From Incurvaria masculella (taxonomy: Eukaryota; Arthropoda; Insecta; Lepidoptera; Incurvariidae), in assembly GCA_946894095.1 (NCBI GenBank), contig OX335662.1, positions 10,558,001-10,622,000 on the forward strand: a DNA stretch of 64,000 nt, written 5' to 3'. The stretch's first letter is position 1, and the number at the start of each line of letters is the position of its first letter. Shown piece after piece: positions 1 to 9,005 of this stretch. The notes under the pieces are model-generated. The model ran no database searches, was not told the DNA's origin, and worked only from the letters and a program-made list of their open reading frames with translations. A program made the position numbers and the translations under genes.

Positions 1-131
1 CGATTGATTAAAAAAACTATGCCCCGGAATATGTTCGTCAAGAAAATCGCTTTGAAAACCGCTACAAAAGCGGTTTTCTATACTCAGGATTCGTGATTCC
101 TGATTACTGAATGCCAGGAATAGACCTGCTG
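1..131 (+). repeat. Foldback family F, partial copy at window edge
   Basis: Matches the right half of the full F element at 22873-23101: a run of A, AAAACCGCTACAAAAGCGGTTTT as a short hairpin, then a CTGATTACTGAATGCCAGG block and a GACCTGC end. The left half lies outside the window. Non-coding MITE-like repeat with no protein. Confidence 0.7.
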
Positions 132-598
132 GCGAGTTATTATGGATCTACGTTCTGGATATATGTACGTGATATCAAGAGGGTGAGTGGAGGCCAACGG
201 CCTGGATATTAAAATGCCCCCTAGCATCGTGAAGATATGTGAAACGACTGAATCTGTAAGGACTTTGACGCCGCAGCGCTATCACGTGTTCTAGTGGCTT
301 GAAAATATGCTAAATGAGAGAATGACTAACAATATTGTCGCAAATAAAACACATATTGATGGAGGTTGAGTATTGAAGGACTATTTTAGACTTACATACG
401 ATCAAATCACATCTTTCCGTATGATATGGTTAAGAGAGGAGATAGCTAGGCTCGGCATGATGCTCGCGAATGAATGCTGTTAGTGGGGACTGGCCTACAT
501 AGTCTTTTAAAAATATTATAATATATTATTTTGTCACGAACTGTTCCATACTTGTTGATTTTCTTAAATTCAGTTTAATTTAGTGTATTTAAATTAGT
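132..598. other. Unassigned stretch
   Basis: No recognisable gene, repeat or RNA. Mixed composition, becoming AT-rich after 500. Confidence 0.5.
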
Positions 599-878
599 TT
601 TTAGGGTTCCGTACCCAAAAGGTGCCAACGGAACCCTATTACTAAGCATCCGTCCGTCTATCTGTCAGTTACAGGGCTATATCTCATGAGCCGTAATGGT
701 AGGCAGCTGAAATGTTCACAGAGTGTGTATTTATTTTGCCTTTATGGCAAATAGGTAAAATAAAAAAATATAAAAAAAAAATTTGGGAGCCCATACTAAA
801 AACGTGATTTTTTTGTGTGAGATCGATGGTACGGAACCCTATGTGTGCGAGTCCAAACTGCACTTATCCGATTTTTCT
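599..878 (-). repeat. Family L copy (GGTTCCGTACC element)
   Basis: One of at least 13 copies in the window. Read on the minus strand it would start with a GGCCAAGTGCGAG-like head and end in ACCCTAAAAA. Visible marks are TTAGGGTTCCGTACCC at 599, the GTCC-rich stretch, the CACAGGGCTATATCTCATGA block and GGTACGGAACCC near 830. Strand is assigned from the tRNA-like head seen in better copies. Confidence 0.8.
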
Positions 879-930
879 CCTATCATCTATAATATTAATG
901 TTTCAAGGAGTTAAAGTATGTCATTTATAT

Positions 931-1041
931 ATTTCATTTCATTTTTTTCATTTCATTTTATTTATTCAACTTCTGGTAGTAAAACTACACTAAGTCATGT
1001 CACAATTTGATTGATCCGCGGATTCGATCAACCAGTATACA
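931..1041 (-). repeat. Family R fragment (ATTTC-tailed repeat)
   Basis: ATTTCATTTC tail, then GGTAGTAAAACTACACTAAG and GATTGATCCGCGGATTCGATC. The ATTTC/GAAAT tail matches the 3' tail of the LINE fragment ending near 34147, so R may be a LINE 3' end. This copy preserves the uninterrupted ACTACACTAAGTCATG site that is split by a MITE at 2975. Confidence 0.7.
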
Positions 1042-1227
1042 CAAACAGGTAACAACAATGCATATGTTTGTAAGCAGTGGAAAATAATGTTGGTAATTCA
1101 GATTAAGTATAGAAGTTTCTGGCCAGTTCATCTTTGCTGTGGTTGTCGAACTAAATCAAAATGAATGTAAAGTGCGACATTTGTGCCAGACCCTCACCTA
1201 ATAGAGGTACAAGCTTTCAAACTTTCA

Positions 1228-1389
1228 CAGGGCCTGCGAAAACCACGTCAGCCGGCCAGGTGCTTCTTCACTGCATGTTTCGTATGATAAGGATCCCAGA
1301 TCGTACTTTGGGGAAAATAACTCAGCAGGGATTGTATTCCATAGAATACCGACCGTATATATCAAGGATTTACAGCATCGGTTTGTTCT
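1228..1389 (-). pseudogene. Jockey-like LINE reverse transcriptase C-terminus, fragment
   Basis: The minus strand encodes SLIYTVGILWNTIPAELF and SPKYDLGSL. This aligns with SFIYRVGKQWNELPSEVF and PPNYDLGSF in the longer jockey-like fragment at 39926-40594. After DLGSL the frame shifts, and the KKHLAG block continues in another frame. A dead 5'-truncated remnant directly abutting a SINE at 1391. Confidence 0.65.
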
Positions 1390-1390
1390 C

Positions 1391-1707
1391 AGTTTCCGAG
1401 TTTGATAAGTGCATTTCGTCACGAATGCGAGCTGCTCCATGGTTCGGAGTCCATGTAAAACTGTAGGTCCCCTTCCCCTACTAGGTGGTAGGGTTTAAGC
1501 ACGCCCGGGTTGGTACCATCGTATTGGATGAAAAGATGTTCGAAGCGGCAATGAAAAATTGTCCGTGTTTTCCATCCAGTTCAATGTAGCCGTGCTCATA
1601 AAAGGAAGGTCCTGGCATGGCACCTGATTCCTTCGGGAATGTGGTGTATTGGGCTAATATCATAACGTTAGTTGTGTGGTATTAGCCATCCATGTCAGGC
1701 CGCATAA
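1391..1707 (+). repeat. tRNA-headed SINE, 5' truncated copy
   Basis: Carries the SINE body (CACGAATGCGAGCTGCTCC, GTAGGTCCCCTTCCCC, GTCGAAGCGGCAATG-like, TCCTGGCATGGCACC) and the 3' end CATGTCAGG..GCATAAAA. The tRNA-like head is missing. Jockey-like sequence lies immediately upstream. Confidence 0.8.
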
Positions 1708-1744
1708 AATGATCACGGGCACCCGGATAGCACTTCTGACCTGT

Positions 1745-1822
1745 AATTTACTCCGTCATTCTTTAATCACTCGTTCGTTCGACACGTCCAAACCATTTCA
1801 ACATCCTTCCCTACTTTCGTCA
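1745..1822 (-). pseudogene. RTE-type LINE reverse transcriptase remnant
   Basis: On the minus strand one frame reads GRMLKWFGRVERTSD, a stop, RMTE, a stop, IT. The block resembles the RRLKWFGHVERM segment near the C-terminus of RTE-type non-LTR reverse transcriptases. Two stops within about 25 codons mark it as dead. Very short, so family placement is tentative. Confidence 0.45.
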
Positions 1823-1829
1823 TCACATT

Positions 1830-2205
1830 TTCTTTCAGTGACGATCTAATAACAGAGAACTATCTACAAATAGTCACGAAGTCAACGAACGACGGCGCTA
1901 AATCCTTTTCGCTTTATTTAGTTAAGGCAGCAGTAATTGGATTCGGAAAGCCGTTTGCGTCGAAACAAAGCGATGTAGGCGTCGACACGGGTTGATCGCG
2001 CAGGAAGGCGAGGTACCATTTCGAGTCGGGCCATTGTGCCTGTCGAAAGCGCGTGCCTCTTTGACGACGTTTTAATTAAAGAGGGCTATTCTGGGGCGTA
2101 GATGTGCGCACTGTTCGTCAAAACGTCGTGATTAAAATTTTACTTCGTGTAGCGTTAAAAATGATGTGACTCTGGTGGAAACATATCCATCTTCACCTGT
2201 ATATA
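1830..2205. other. Unassigned stretch
   Basis: No recognised gene. A short imperfect inverted pair lies at about 2060-2150 (TTGACGACGTTTTAATTA against TTCGTCAAAACGTCGTGATT). Confidence 0.4.
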
Positions 2206-2743
2206 TTATTATTTTACGTTTACGGATAAACAGTGTTCAGCTTACTTACTTAGCTCGACGTTTCGTCAACCACGCTGTGGACATCATCAGGATTCGCGAC
2301 GCGACCTGGAGGACCTCTGACGCTTCGTCCAGTCAGATGTCAACTGCAGGTCGTCGGCTGCGCAGATTGTAGCTGTGGGTAGGTTCAGCCGCCGATGAGG
2401 GTAGTGACGAAGAATTCCGTTCGGCAATGAAGTCGTCCATGCAAACTATGCTAATAGTGTCACTGTGCATCAGGGTTTGGCAGCAGAACTCTTGTGTTGC
2501 CATATTTCGCAAGAGACCGAGACGCTGACAGCTTCATACTATCGTCTCTGTTAAAATTGGGATGCCTTGTAATTTCTATCGATTCTCGAACCAAGCGTGG
2601 CATGTATTGTTTTTCTATAGCTATTGTCTCAGAGGTCCTCCAGGTCGCGTCGCGAATCCTGATGATGTCCACAGCGTGGTGGACGGAACGTCGAGCTAAG
2701 TAAGTGAGCTGAACACTGTTTATCCGTAAACGTAAAATAATAT
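2206..2743. mobile_element. Foldback element with 115-bp terminal arms
   Basis: Left arm about 2206-2320 and right arm 2629-2743 are near-perfect reverse complements; shared blocks include GACATCATCAGGATTCGCGACG and CAGCTTACTTACTTAGCTCG-like sequence. The 308-bp centre has no recognisable protein. Small ORFs in the arms (CDIIRIRDATWRTS-like on both strands) are by-products of the palindrome. Confidence 0.85.
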
Positions 2744-2931
2744 GTCGAACAACAGTGAAAATCTAAACAAACATATCTGTATATATTAATTCTGAATATA
2801 TACATATTTCTTATTCACGTGATTTCTATTGAACACACCTCAAATGTCTTTAGTTTGGGTTATGAAAACAAGATTTTTTTCTTACAGTAACTTAAAATTT
2901 GTTTGTAGCATTTGGAATAGATCTTAATTTC

Positions 2932-3220
2932 ATTTCATTTATTTATTCAACTTTTGGTAGTCAAACTACACTAAGGGCCGAGTGCACGAACGTACAAAAA
3001 ATCAAAATCAACGTCAAAGTATGATCAAACACGTCACTTTGTGTGGACAGCATGAAAGGCACTCTATGCGGTACACTAAAAGTGACGTGTTTAAACATTG
3101 ATTAACTCAGCCGTTTTTTCGTGCAACCGGGGCTAAGTCATGTCACAATTTAATTGATCCGCACATTCGATCAACCAGTAAAGAAGAACCCGCAAAGAAA
3201 CTTCGCTGCTCTAAAAGATA
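2932..3220 (-). repeat. Family R copy, interrupted by MITE G
   Basis: Left part is the ATTTCATTTATTTATTC tail plus TGGTAGTCAAACTACACTAA. The right part resumes at TAAGTCATGTCACAATTTAATTG and runs to the AAGAAACTT block. The two parts join at the MITE boundaries as expected from the intact copy at 931-1041. Confidence 0.8.
2975..3133 (+). mobile_element. MITE G, 159 bp, TAA target-site duplication
   Basis: Ends are GGGCCGAGTGCACGAA and the inverse of GCCCCGGTTGCACGAA. TAA lies on both sides (2972-2974 and 3134-3136). The uninterrupted target is visible at 931-1041. A 3-bp TAA/TTA duplication fits PIF/Harbinger-type elements. No coding capacity. A second copy of exactly 159 bp lies at 33041-33199. 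Confidence 0.85.
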
Positions 3221-3454
3221 AACAATTTTTTCGTATTTTTTATCAATTTTTTCGTATTATTAATATTTATTAATATTTTTCACAACCCACAATGTGAAAA
3301 ATATTAAATTATAAATTACTTAACCAAATAATCTTAATTATAAATATCGTGTTTTCTTATCGAGGTTTTTCGGGTGTAAACGCCTTCAAGGTTAAGCATC
3401 ACTTGTCGCGGTCGGGTTCTCAATGCGTGGCAGTCCGATTGTTCAGGCGGTCCG
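3221..3454. other. AT-rich unassigned stretch
   Basis: AT-rich; nothing recognised. Confidence 0.4.
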
Positions 3455-3635
3455 TGGAACGGATTCCACGTAAAACTGTAGGTCTCCTCCTTACTTGCTA
3501 GGGTTGATTCGCCCCAGGAAGATAATCGAATTCCTTGAAAAACGTAATTTTCCGTATTTTCATCAAGTCAATGTGAATATATTTTTTTCTGTATTATATA
3601 TGTGATATTAGCCATCAATGTCCAATTCTATAAAT
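3455..3635 (+). repeat. Degenerate SINE copy
   Basis: GGATTCCACGTAAAACTGTAGGTC, then a gapped body, then GATATTAGCCATCAATGTCC. These are body and tail blocks of the SINE family in diverged form. Confidence 0.5.
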
Positions 3636-4094
3636 AAGGGCGTACAGTATCGAAGGACCAATGGAAGAAGAAAATATGCTGTCATACCACTTTCATTTCA
3701 TTTGCCCAGACCGAAAGCATTTTCCACCTATGCGCCTGAAAAAGCTTTGCATCGAGTATGTGTAGACACAATGAAATGGGTATAAAACGCGATAATTACC
3801 CAACGACGGAAACCGGATACGAGCACTGACTTTATCAAGCCGCCGATAGCTCTGGAGCCTGCGTGCACTTACATTTACGTCACATCATATGTTTGGATAT
3901 CAAATTGCTAATAGCAAATTCGGGCGACTAGAGTGTAGTTTCCCGCTGTCGCTACATTCAAGAGTCTCTGACTACGTTAGACAGGCGGAAGAGAGAGAGT
4001 CGTGTTTTGTTGTTGAAAAGGACACGTTTTTGGGCGGCTATTAGTTTTCCGGATAGTTTACGTGTCCTGAAGGGTCATTTTCTTTGTCCTGTAG
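3636..4094. other. Repeat-free stretch upstream of candidate exon
   Basis: No dispersed repeat recognised. It ends in a pyrimidine-rich tract (TTTTCTTTGTCCTGTAG) that would serve as a 3' splice site. Confidence 0.4.
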
Positions 4095-4189
4095 TGGCCG
4101 TGAAGTCCTTCGCAAGACGCAACGAGTACCACGGGGACAGACCGGACTCTTTAGCCAGCCGACACTTTCGCTACGTCAGGTCTCGTGAG
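4095..4189 (+). CDS. Candidate internal exon of a host gene (unidentified)
   Basis: I do not recognise the protein. A strong 3' splice signal (pyrimidine tract ending TAG at 4092-4094) precedes a 95-bp segment ending exactly at GAG|GTAATT, a good 5' splice site. In the frame that stays open, two bases complete a split codon and 31 codons follow, beginning AVKSFARRNEYHGDRPDSLA and ending FRYVRSRE at a codon boundary. The open frame extends past both ends (4007-4249), so openness alone is weak evidence. The surrounding 3.6-4.5 kb is the longest repeat-free part of the first 10 kb. Could be chance; no neighbouring exon was found within the window. Confidence 0.3.
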
Positions 4190-4534
4190 GTAATTTTTCC
4201 TTTCCCAGTCTATATGCCCACGACCTCGAACCAGAGCGTAACAAATTAGGTGGGGTGAGTACGCCTCCTTAACATCATATCTAGGGGAGTTTTTCGTATT
4301 GATCGGTGCAACTAAATTGCAACCTCCTATCAAACATTTGAAACAAAATGTTTAGTTTATAGATTGATTATCTCTATCTCTTCTTCTCTCTCGAGCTATG
4401 GTCTCCTAGCTTTATTGACCTGTTTTGCATTTGCGAGTACCAAGTTTAGAAATAAAGATTATTTTCGAGGTATTCTCTGCACCCATACAGCTGTACCTAA
4501 AGATCAGGCTCTTCAACCAGTGCATCCTACCTTT
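4190..4534. other. Unassigned stretch
   Basis: No recognised repeat or gene. It would be intronic if the exon at 4095-4189 is real. Confidence 0.35.
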
Positions 4535-4993
4535 TTAACTGAGAATTTCTGAGTCAAGACGTGCATACTTACAAAGAGTCTAGTTCATTGTTTACAAGTA
4601 ATTTAAGGACCTACAAAAATAATGTAAATGGCCGGTTGCCTGTTACACGTAAAAAATAGTACGAATCGGAGTCATGTAGAATGAATGAATCATAAATGTC
4701 TTTTGTCATGTTTACGTTGTTTTTCCATTTTACAATAATAGATTTCTGCATTTTTTTAATTATTATTCATATTGTTCACCTTTGCGCGCTTTGGGTTGTC
4801 TCTACAGTAGATATGCATTTATTCGAAGAATAATATCAAGAATTGCGCTATCCATCAAAGGGCAAAAGTAACCGACAAGTGCCCACAAGATGATCATATC
4901 TGGAACGGGTGGCCGACGAGTTCTGGACCACGTAACGTTGTATAAGGCAAACCTATAGATTTATAATATTATTTTTTAATTAAATGGTTTTTT

Positions 4994-5571
4994 AACCGAC
5001 TTCAAAAAAGGAGGAGGTTATCAATTCGTCTGTATGTTTTTTTTTATGTTTGTTACCTCATAACTTTAGCCTGGGTGAACCGATTTTGATGATAATTTTT
5101 TTAAATGATAGCTAGTGCTTCCCAAGTGGTCCCATTTTAATTTGGTTAAGTTCTGACAATGATTTCCATGAGAAAATCATAAAAGTCTTAAATTTGTATT
5201 AAGATGTGCGCGACAAATGGACGAATAACTCAATATAACGCCAACCTTTTTTTATTGGAAAGGACGTGTACTAATTAGTAAGTGTACTTCAGATTCACTA
5301 AAAATAAACAAATAAAACAAATTTAACAAAAAAAATAACCGACTTCAAAGAAAAAGCACTAAAAAGTAAAAAATAATTTCCATTTTACGATTTTACGATT
5401 TCTGTTATTTTTTGAGTCGGTGTCAGCCAAGGTTAGGTTAGGTTAGGTTAGGTTCTCTTGATTGGCGCAGCGCGTGCCCGGCTGACGCCGACTCAAAAAA
5501 TAACAGAAATCGTAAAATCGTAAAATGGAAATTATTTTTTACTTTTTAGTGCTTTTTCTTTGAAGTCGGTT
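4994..5571 (+). mobile_element. Family Z element with inner foldback, copy 1
   Basis: Begins AACCGACTTCAAAAAAGG and ends TTTGAAGTCGGTT, so the termini are inverted repeats. The AACCGACTTCAAA motif recurs at 5337 and starts an inner foldback (5337-5571) with ~95-bp arms. Non-coding. Confidence 0.8.
5431..5454 (+). repeat. (TTAGG)n, about 4.8 units
   Basis: GGTTA repeated four times plus GGTT, in the loop of the inner foldback of family Z. It matches the insect telomere unit in register. Confidence 0.95.
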
Positions 5572-6056
5572 ATTTTTTTTGTTAATTTTTTTTTAATTAA
5601 CTGAGAATTTCTGAGTCAAGACGTGCATACTTACAAAGAGTCTAGTTCATTGTTTACAAGTCATTTAAGGAGCTACAAAAATATTGTAAATGGCCGGTTG
5701 CCTGTTACACGTAAAAAATAGTACGAATCGGAGTCATGTAGAATGAATGAATCATAAATGTCTTTTGTCATGTTTACATTGTTTTTTCATTTTACAATAT
5801 TAGATTTCTGCATTTTTTTAATTATTATTCATATTGTTCACCTTTGCGCGCTTTGGGTTGTCTCTACAGTAGATATGCATTTATTCGAAGAATAATATCA
5901 AGAATTGCGCTATCCATCAAAGGGCAAAAGTAACCGACAAGTGCCCACAAGATGATCATATCTGGAACGGGTGGCCGACGAATTCTGGACCACGTAACGT
6001 TGTATAAGGCAAACCTATAGATTTATAATATTTTTTTTTTAATTAAATGTTTTTTT

Positions 6057-6656
6057 AACCGACTTCAAAAAAGGAGGAGGTTATCAATTCGTCTGTATGT
6101 TTTTTTTTATGTTTGTTACCTCATAACTTTTGCCTGGGTGAACCGATTTTGATGATTATTTTTTTAAATGATAGCTAGTTCTTTCCAATTGGTCCCATTA
6201 TAATTTGGTTAAGTTCTGACAATGATATCCATGAGAAAATCATAAAAGTCTTAAATTTGTATTAAGATGTGCGCGACAAATGGACGAATAACTCAATATA
6301 ACGCCAACCGATTTCGGTGATTCTTTTTTTATTGGAAAGGACGTGTACAAATTAGTAAGTGTACTTCAGATGTACTAAAAATAAACAAATAAAAAAAAAT
6401 ACAAAAAAAATAACCGACTTCAAAGAAAAAGCACTAAAAAGTAAAAAAAATAATTTCCCTTTTTGGAGTTACGATTTCTGTTATTTTTTGAGTCGGTGTC
6501 AGCCAGGGTTAGGTTAGGTTAGGTTAGGTTAGGTTAGGTTCTCTTGATTGGCGCAGCGCGTGCCCGGCTGACGGCGACTTAAAAAATAACAGAAATCGTA
6601 ACTACAAAAATGGAAATTATTTTTTACTTTTTAGTGCTTTTTCTTTGAAGTCGGTT
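6057..6656 (+). mobile_element. Family Z element with inner foldback, copy 2
   Basis: Same architecture as copy 1: AACCGACTTCAAA at 6057, again at 6412, and inverted at 6644-6656. Confidence 0.8.
6507..6540 (+). repeat. (TTAGG)n, about 6.8 units
   Basis: Same position in the foldback loop as 5431-5454 but two units longer. Confidence 0.95.
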
Positions 6657-6680
6657 ATTTTTTTTGTTAATTTTTTTTTT

Positions 6681-7486
6681 TACGAAATCATCTTGCAACT
6701 AATAAGTACCTTCCAAGCAGTTCGGTTGGAATACATGTTCAAGTTACGCTTTACATTTTCTTAGGTGAAACATGAAAATTTTGAATTAATCTGTTTGTAA
6801 AATTTAATGATTATAACCTATCAATCAAGTGACTGGCTAAATTTTAAAATAAATGGTAATAACATTTAACAGTCATCAGGTTATGCTGTCTTTTCCATGA
6901 AATCGAAAATTCAAGTAAAAAAACACACCATTGTCGACTGAACACCAAACGATGTTAAAAAAACGAATCTACATAAAAAAAAAACTTTGATTTGAATTTG
7001 AGCACAACGCATAATATAATTGTTCATTAAAAATACTTGATGGAACCCTATTAGTAAATTAAACGATTGGTAATCAGGTAAAACAGCGTACTTGACTCGC
7101 GGGCTATTCCGGAAACCGGTCGCTTGTCGCTTCCGGAAGCAGGGCTTTGGTGGGAAATTACCGCGGAATCAGTAGGCAAGCCTTTTCATTCCGTTTAATG
7201 ATAAATTAACCCCAGTTTTGTTGTGAAAGTGATTCGCAGCAATCAGTTGAAACAGCTGCGCGTAGCGAGCAACCATTCGAGTGCGAAAAGCAGCCAAGTT
7301 TTATCCGGACGCGTATATGGCTTTCGGTATTCAGTGCGTTCCCCAAAGATAGATGAGTTATGTATGCCTTTCTCGTGCATAGTACGTCATATTATGCTAA
7401 GCTAAGCTAGGTTAGACCAAATAAAAAGGGTATCTAATTCGTCACTGCAAGCGGTAAGACGTCCTTTCCGTCAACTGACGGATGAC
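6681..7486. other. Unassigned stretch
   Basis: AT-rich first half. About 7085-7340 is less AT-rich and repeat-free. A 20-bp scrap of family L (GGAACCCTATTAGTAA) lies at about 7039-7058. No gene recognised. Confidence 0.4.
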
Positions 7487-7812
7487 CGACATGCACCACT
7501 GTCTTTCTCATTCCGAGCTCGATAAGTGCATTTCGTCACGAATGCGAGCTGCTCCATGGTTCGGAATCCATGTTAAACTGTTGGTCCCCTTCCTCTACTA
7601 GGTGATAGGGTTTGCCGGGGTTGGTACCATCGCATTGGATGAAAAGATGGTCGAAGCGGCAATGAAAAATTGTCCGTGTTTTCCATCCAGTTCAATGTAG
7701 CCGTGCTCATAAAGGGAAGGTCCTGGCATGGCCCCTAATTCCTTCGGGAATGTGTTGTATTGGGCTAATATCATAACGGTATTTGTGTGGTATCCATGTC
7801 AGGTCGCATAAA
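7487..7812 (+). repeat. tRNA-headed SINE, head missing
   Basis: From CGACATGCACCACTGTC through the conserved body to CATGTCAGGTCGCATAAAAA. Only the sequence downstream of the B box is present. Smaller SINE scraps (GTGGTGCATGACCGGG; TAGCCATGCATGTCAG) follow at 7866-7926. Confidence 0.8.
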
Positions 7813-7926
7813 AAAAAACCAAAATCGAAATGGTAATGAAATATCTTTTTTTATTAAAAAAAAAGTGGTGCATGACCGGGCATGAATGGTAAATAGCCAT
7901 GCATGTCAGATTCCATTAAAAAAACT

Positions 7927-8467
7927 TACATCCTTATCAAACTGAACGCAATCGGATTAAACATTTTCCGGTTTGATGGCACGCTTATTAAAAATTCATG
8001 TCGTATTGGTTCAAGACATGTTATCGGGGTGCCAAAAACATTTTAGCGAAACCTTTTCGCCTCCTTCAGCGAAACATTTTAATATCGAATACCCGAAGCT
8101 TTCATGGAAGATTCCGCAAATATTTATTTAAAAAAATGCGCTCCTCTCCACCGCCGCGATGTTGCCAGGATCGAGCGCCTTTTTCTTTTTGTTTTTCCCG
8201 CATAATCGGCATAATTGAAGGAGTTTCCCCGCTTTTAGTTGGCTGATCATGAGTGTTTCGTAATAAAATCGGTATTGGGACATTTATGGAAACGGGTCAA
8301 TTTAATTTTGACATGTTTTTGTATGTAAGAAAAATAATTGGTGACAAAAAAATAATAATCTCAACGACAGCGCAGCCAACTGGGCCCGACTACAATAAGT
8401 ACAAAAAAACATTGCATTCATATCGTTGGAGCCGTTTAGGAGTAGACGGATTACGAAAACACGTAGT
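7927..8467. other. Unassigned stretch
   Basis: No repeat recognised. Contains two short open frames (7998-8246 and 8253-8480) with no recognisable motif. Confidence 0.35.
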
Positions 8468-8537
8468 GAGCGGCTCGTAGCCTAGTGGCGCGGGGACTTG
8501 CCTAGCATTCAAACGCCCATGGGTTTCGATCATTCCG
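8468..8537 (+). repeat. SINE tRNA-like head only
   Basis: GAGCGGCTCGTAGCCTAGTGGCGCGGGGAC-type head. TAGCCTAGTGG at 8478-8488 fits a pol III A box; the B box (GGTTTCGATCATTCC) is imperfect. The body is absent; jockey-like sequence follows directly. Confidence 0.65.
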
Positions 8538-8569
8538 GGGGGCTGCTAAAACCATGCCGGTCGGCCAGG
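8538..8569 (-). pseudogene. Tiny jockey-like LINE fragment
   Basis: On the minus strand ACCTGGCCGACCGGCATGG then TTTTAGCAGCCCCC matches the jockey-like element near 40487-40518. It is sandwiched between a + strand SINE head and a - strand full SINE. Confidence 0.55.
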
Positions 8570-8974
8570 TTTTTTTTATGCAACCTGACATGTATGGCTA
8601 ATACCACACAACTACCGTTATGATACCAATACACCGCATTCCCTAAGGAATTAGTTGCCATGCCAGGACCTTCCCTTTGTGAGCACGGCTACATTGAACT
8701 GAATGGAAAACACGGACAATTTTTCATTGCCGCTTCGACCGTATTTTCATCCAATGCGATTGTACCAACCCGGGCGGGCTTGAACCCTACCACCTAGCAG
8801 GGGAAGGGGACCTACAGTTTACCATGGATTTCGAACTATGGAGCAGCTCGAATTCGTGACTAAATGCACTTATCAAACTCGGAAAGAGAAAGACAGTGGT
8901 GCATGTCGGAATTGAACCCAGGCCTCTGGTACGCTAGGCCAGTCCCCGCGTCACAAGGCTACGAGCCGCTCATA
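8570..8974 (-). repeat. Full-length tRNA-headed SINE (~405 bp)
   Basis: The minus strand runs from the head GAGCGGCTCGTAGCCTTGTG (A-box-like TAGCCTTGTG) and B box GGGTTCAATTCC to the tail CATGTCAGGTTGCATAAAAAA. Best reference copy for the tRNA-headed subfamily. Non-coding; pol III transcription is inferred from the boxes. No clear target-site duplication. Confidence 0.85.
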
Positions 8975-9005
8975 TGATAAATGCTAATATAAATATAAAT
9001 GCTTT

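Larger units (their letters stand above)
4535..5596 (+). repeat. Tandem duplication, unit 1 (~1.06 kb)
   Basis: Starts TTAACTGAGAATTTCTGAG and contains about 455 bp not seen elsewhere in the window followed by a family Z element. The same order repeats immediately at 5597 with only scattered substitutions and small indels. Offset is 1,062 bp at the left end and 1,085 bp at the right end. Confidence 0.9.
5597..6680 (+). repeat. Tandem duplication, unit 2
   Basis: Second copy of the 4535-5596 segment. The right boundary is where TTTTTTTTTTACGAAATC replaces the unit-1 junction. About 23 bp longer than unit 1, partly from two extra TTAGG units. Confidence 0.9.

Noticed and set aside
5431..6540. 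True chromosome end or fused telomere
   Set aside because: TTAGG runs are under 35 bp, inside foldback loops, with ordinary repeats on both sides.
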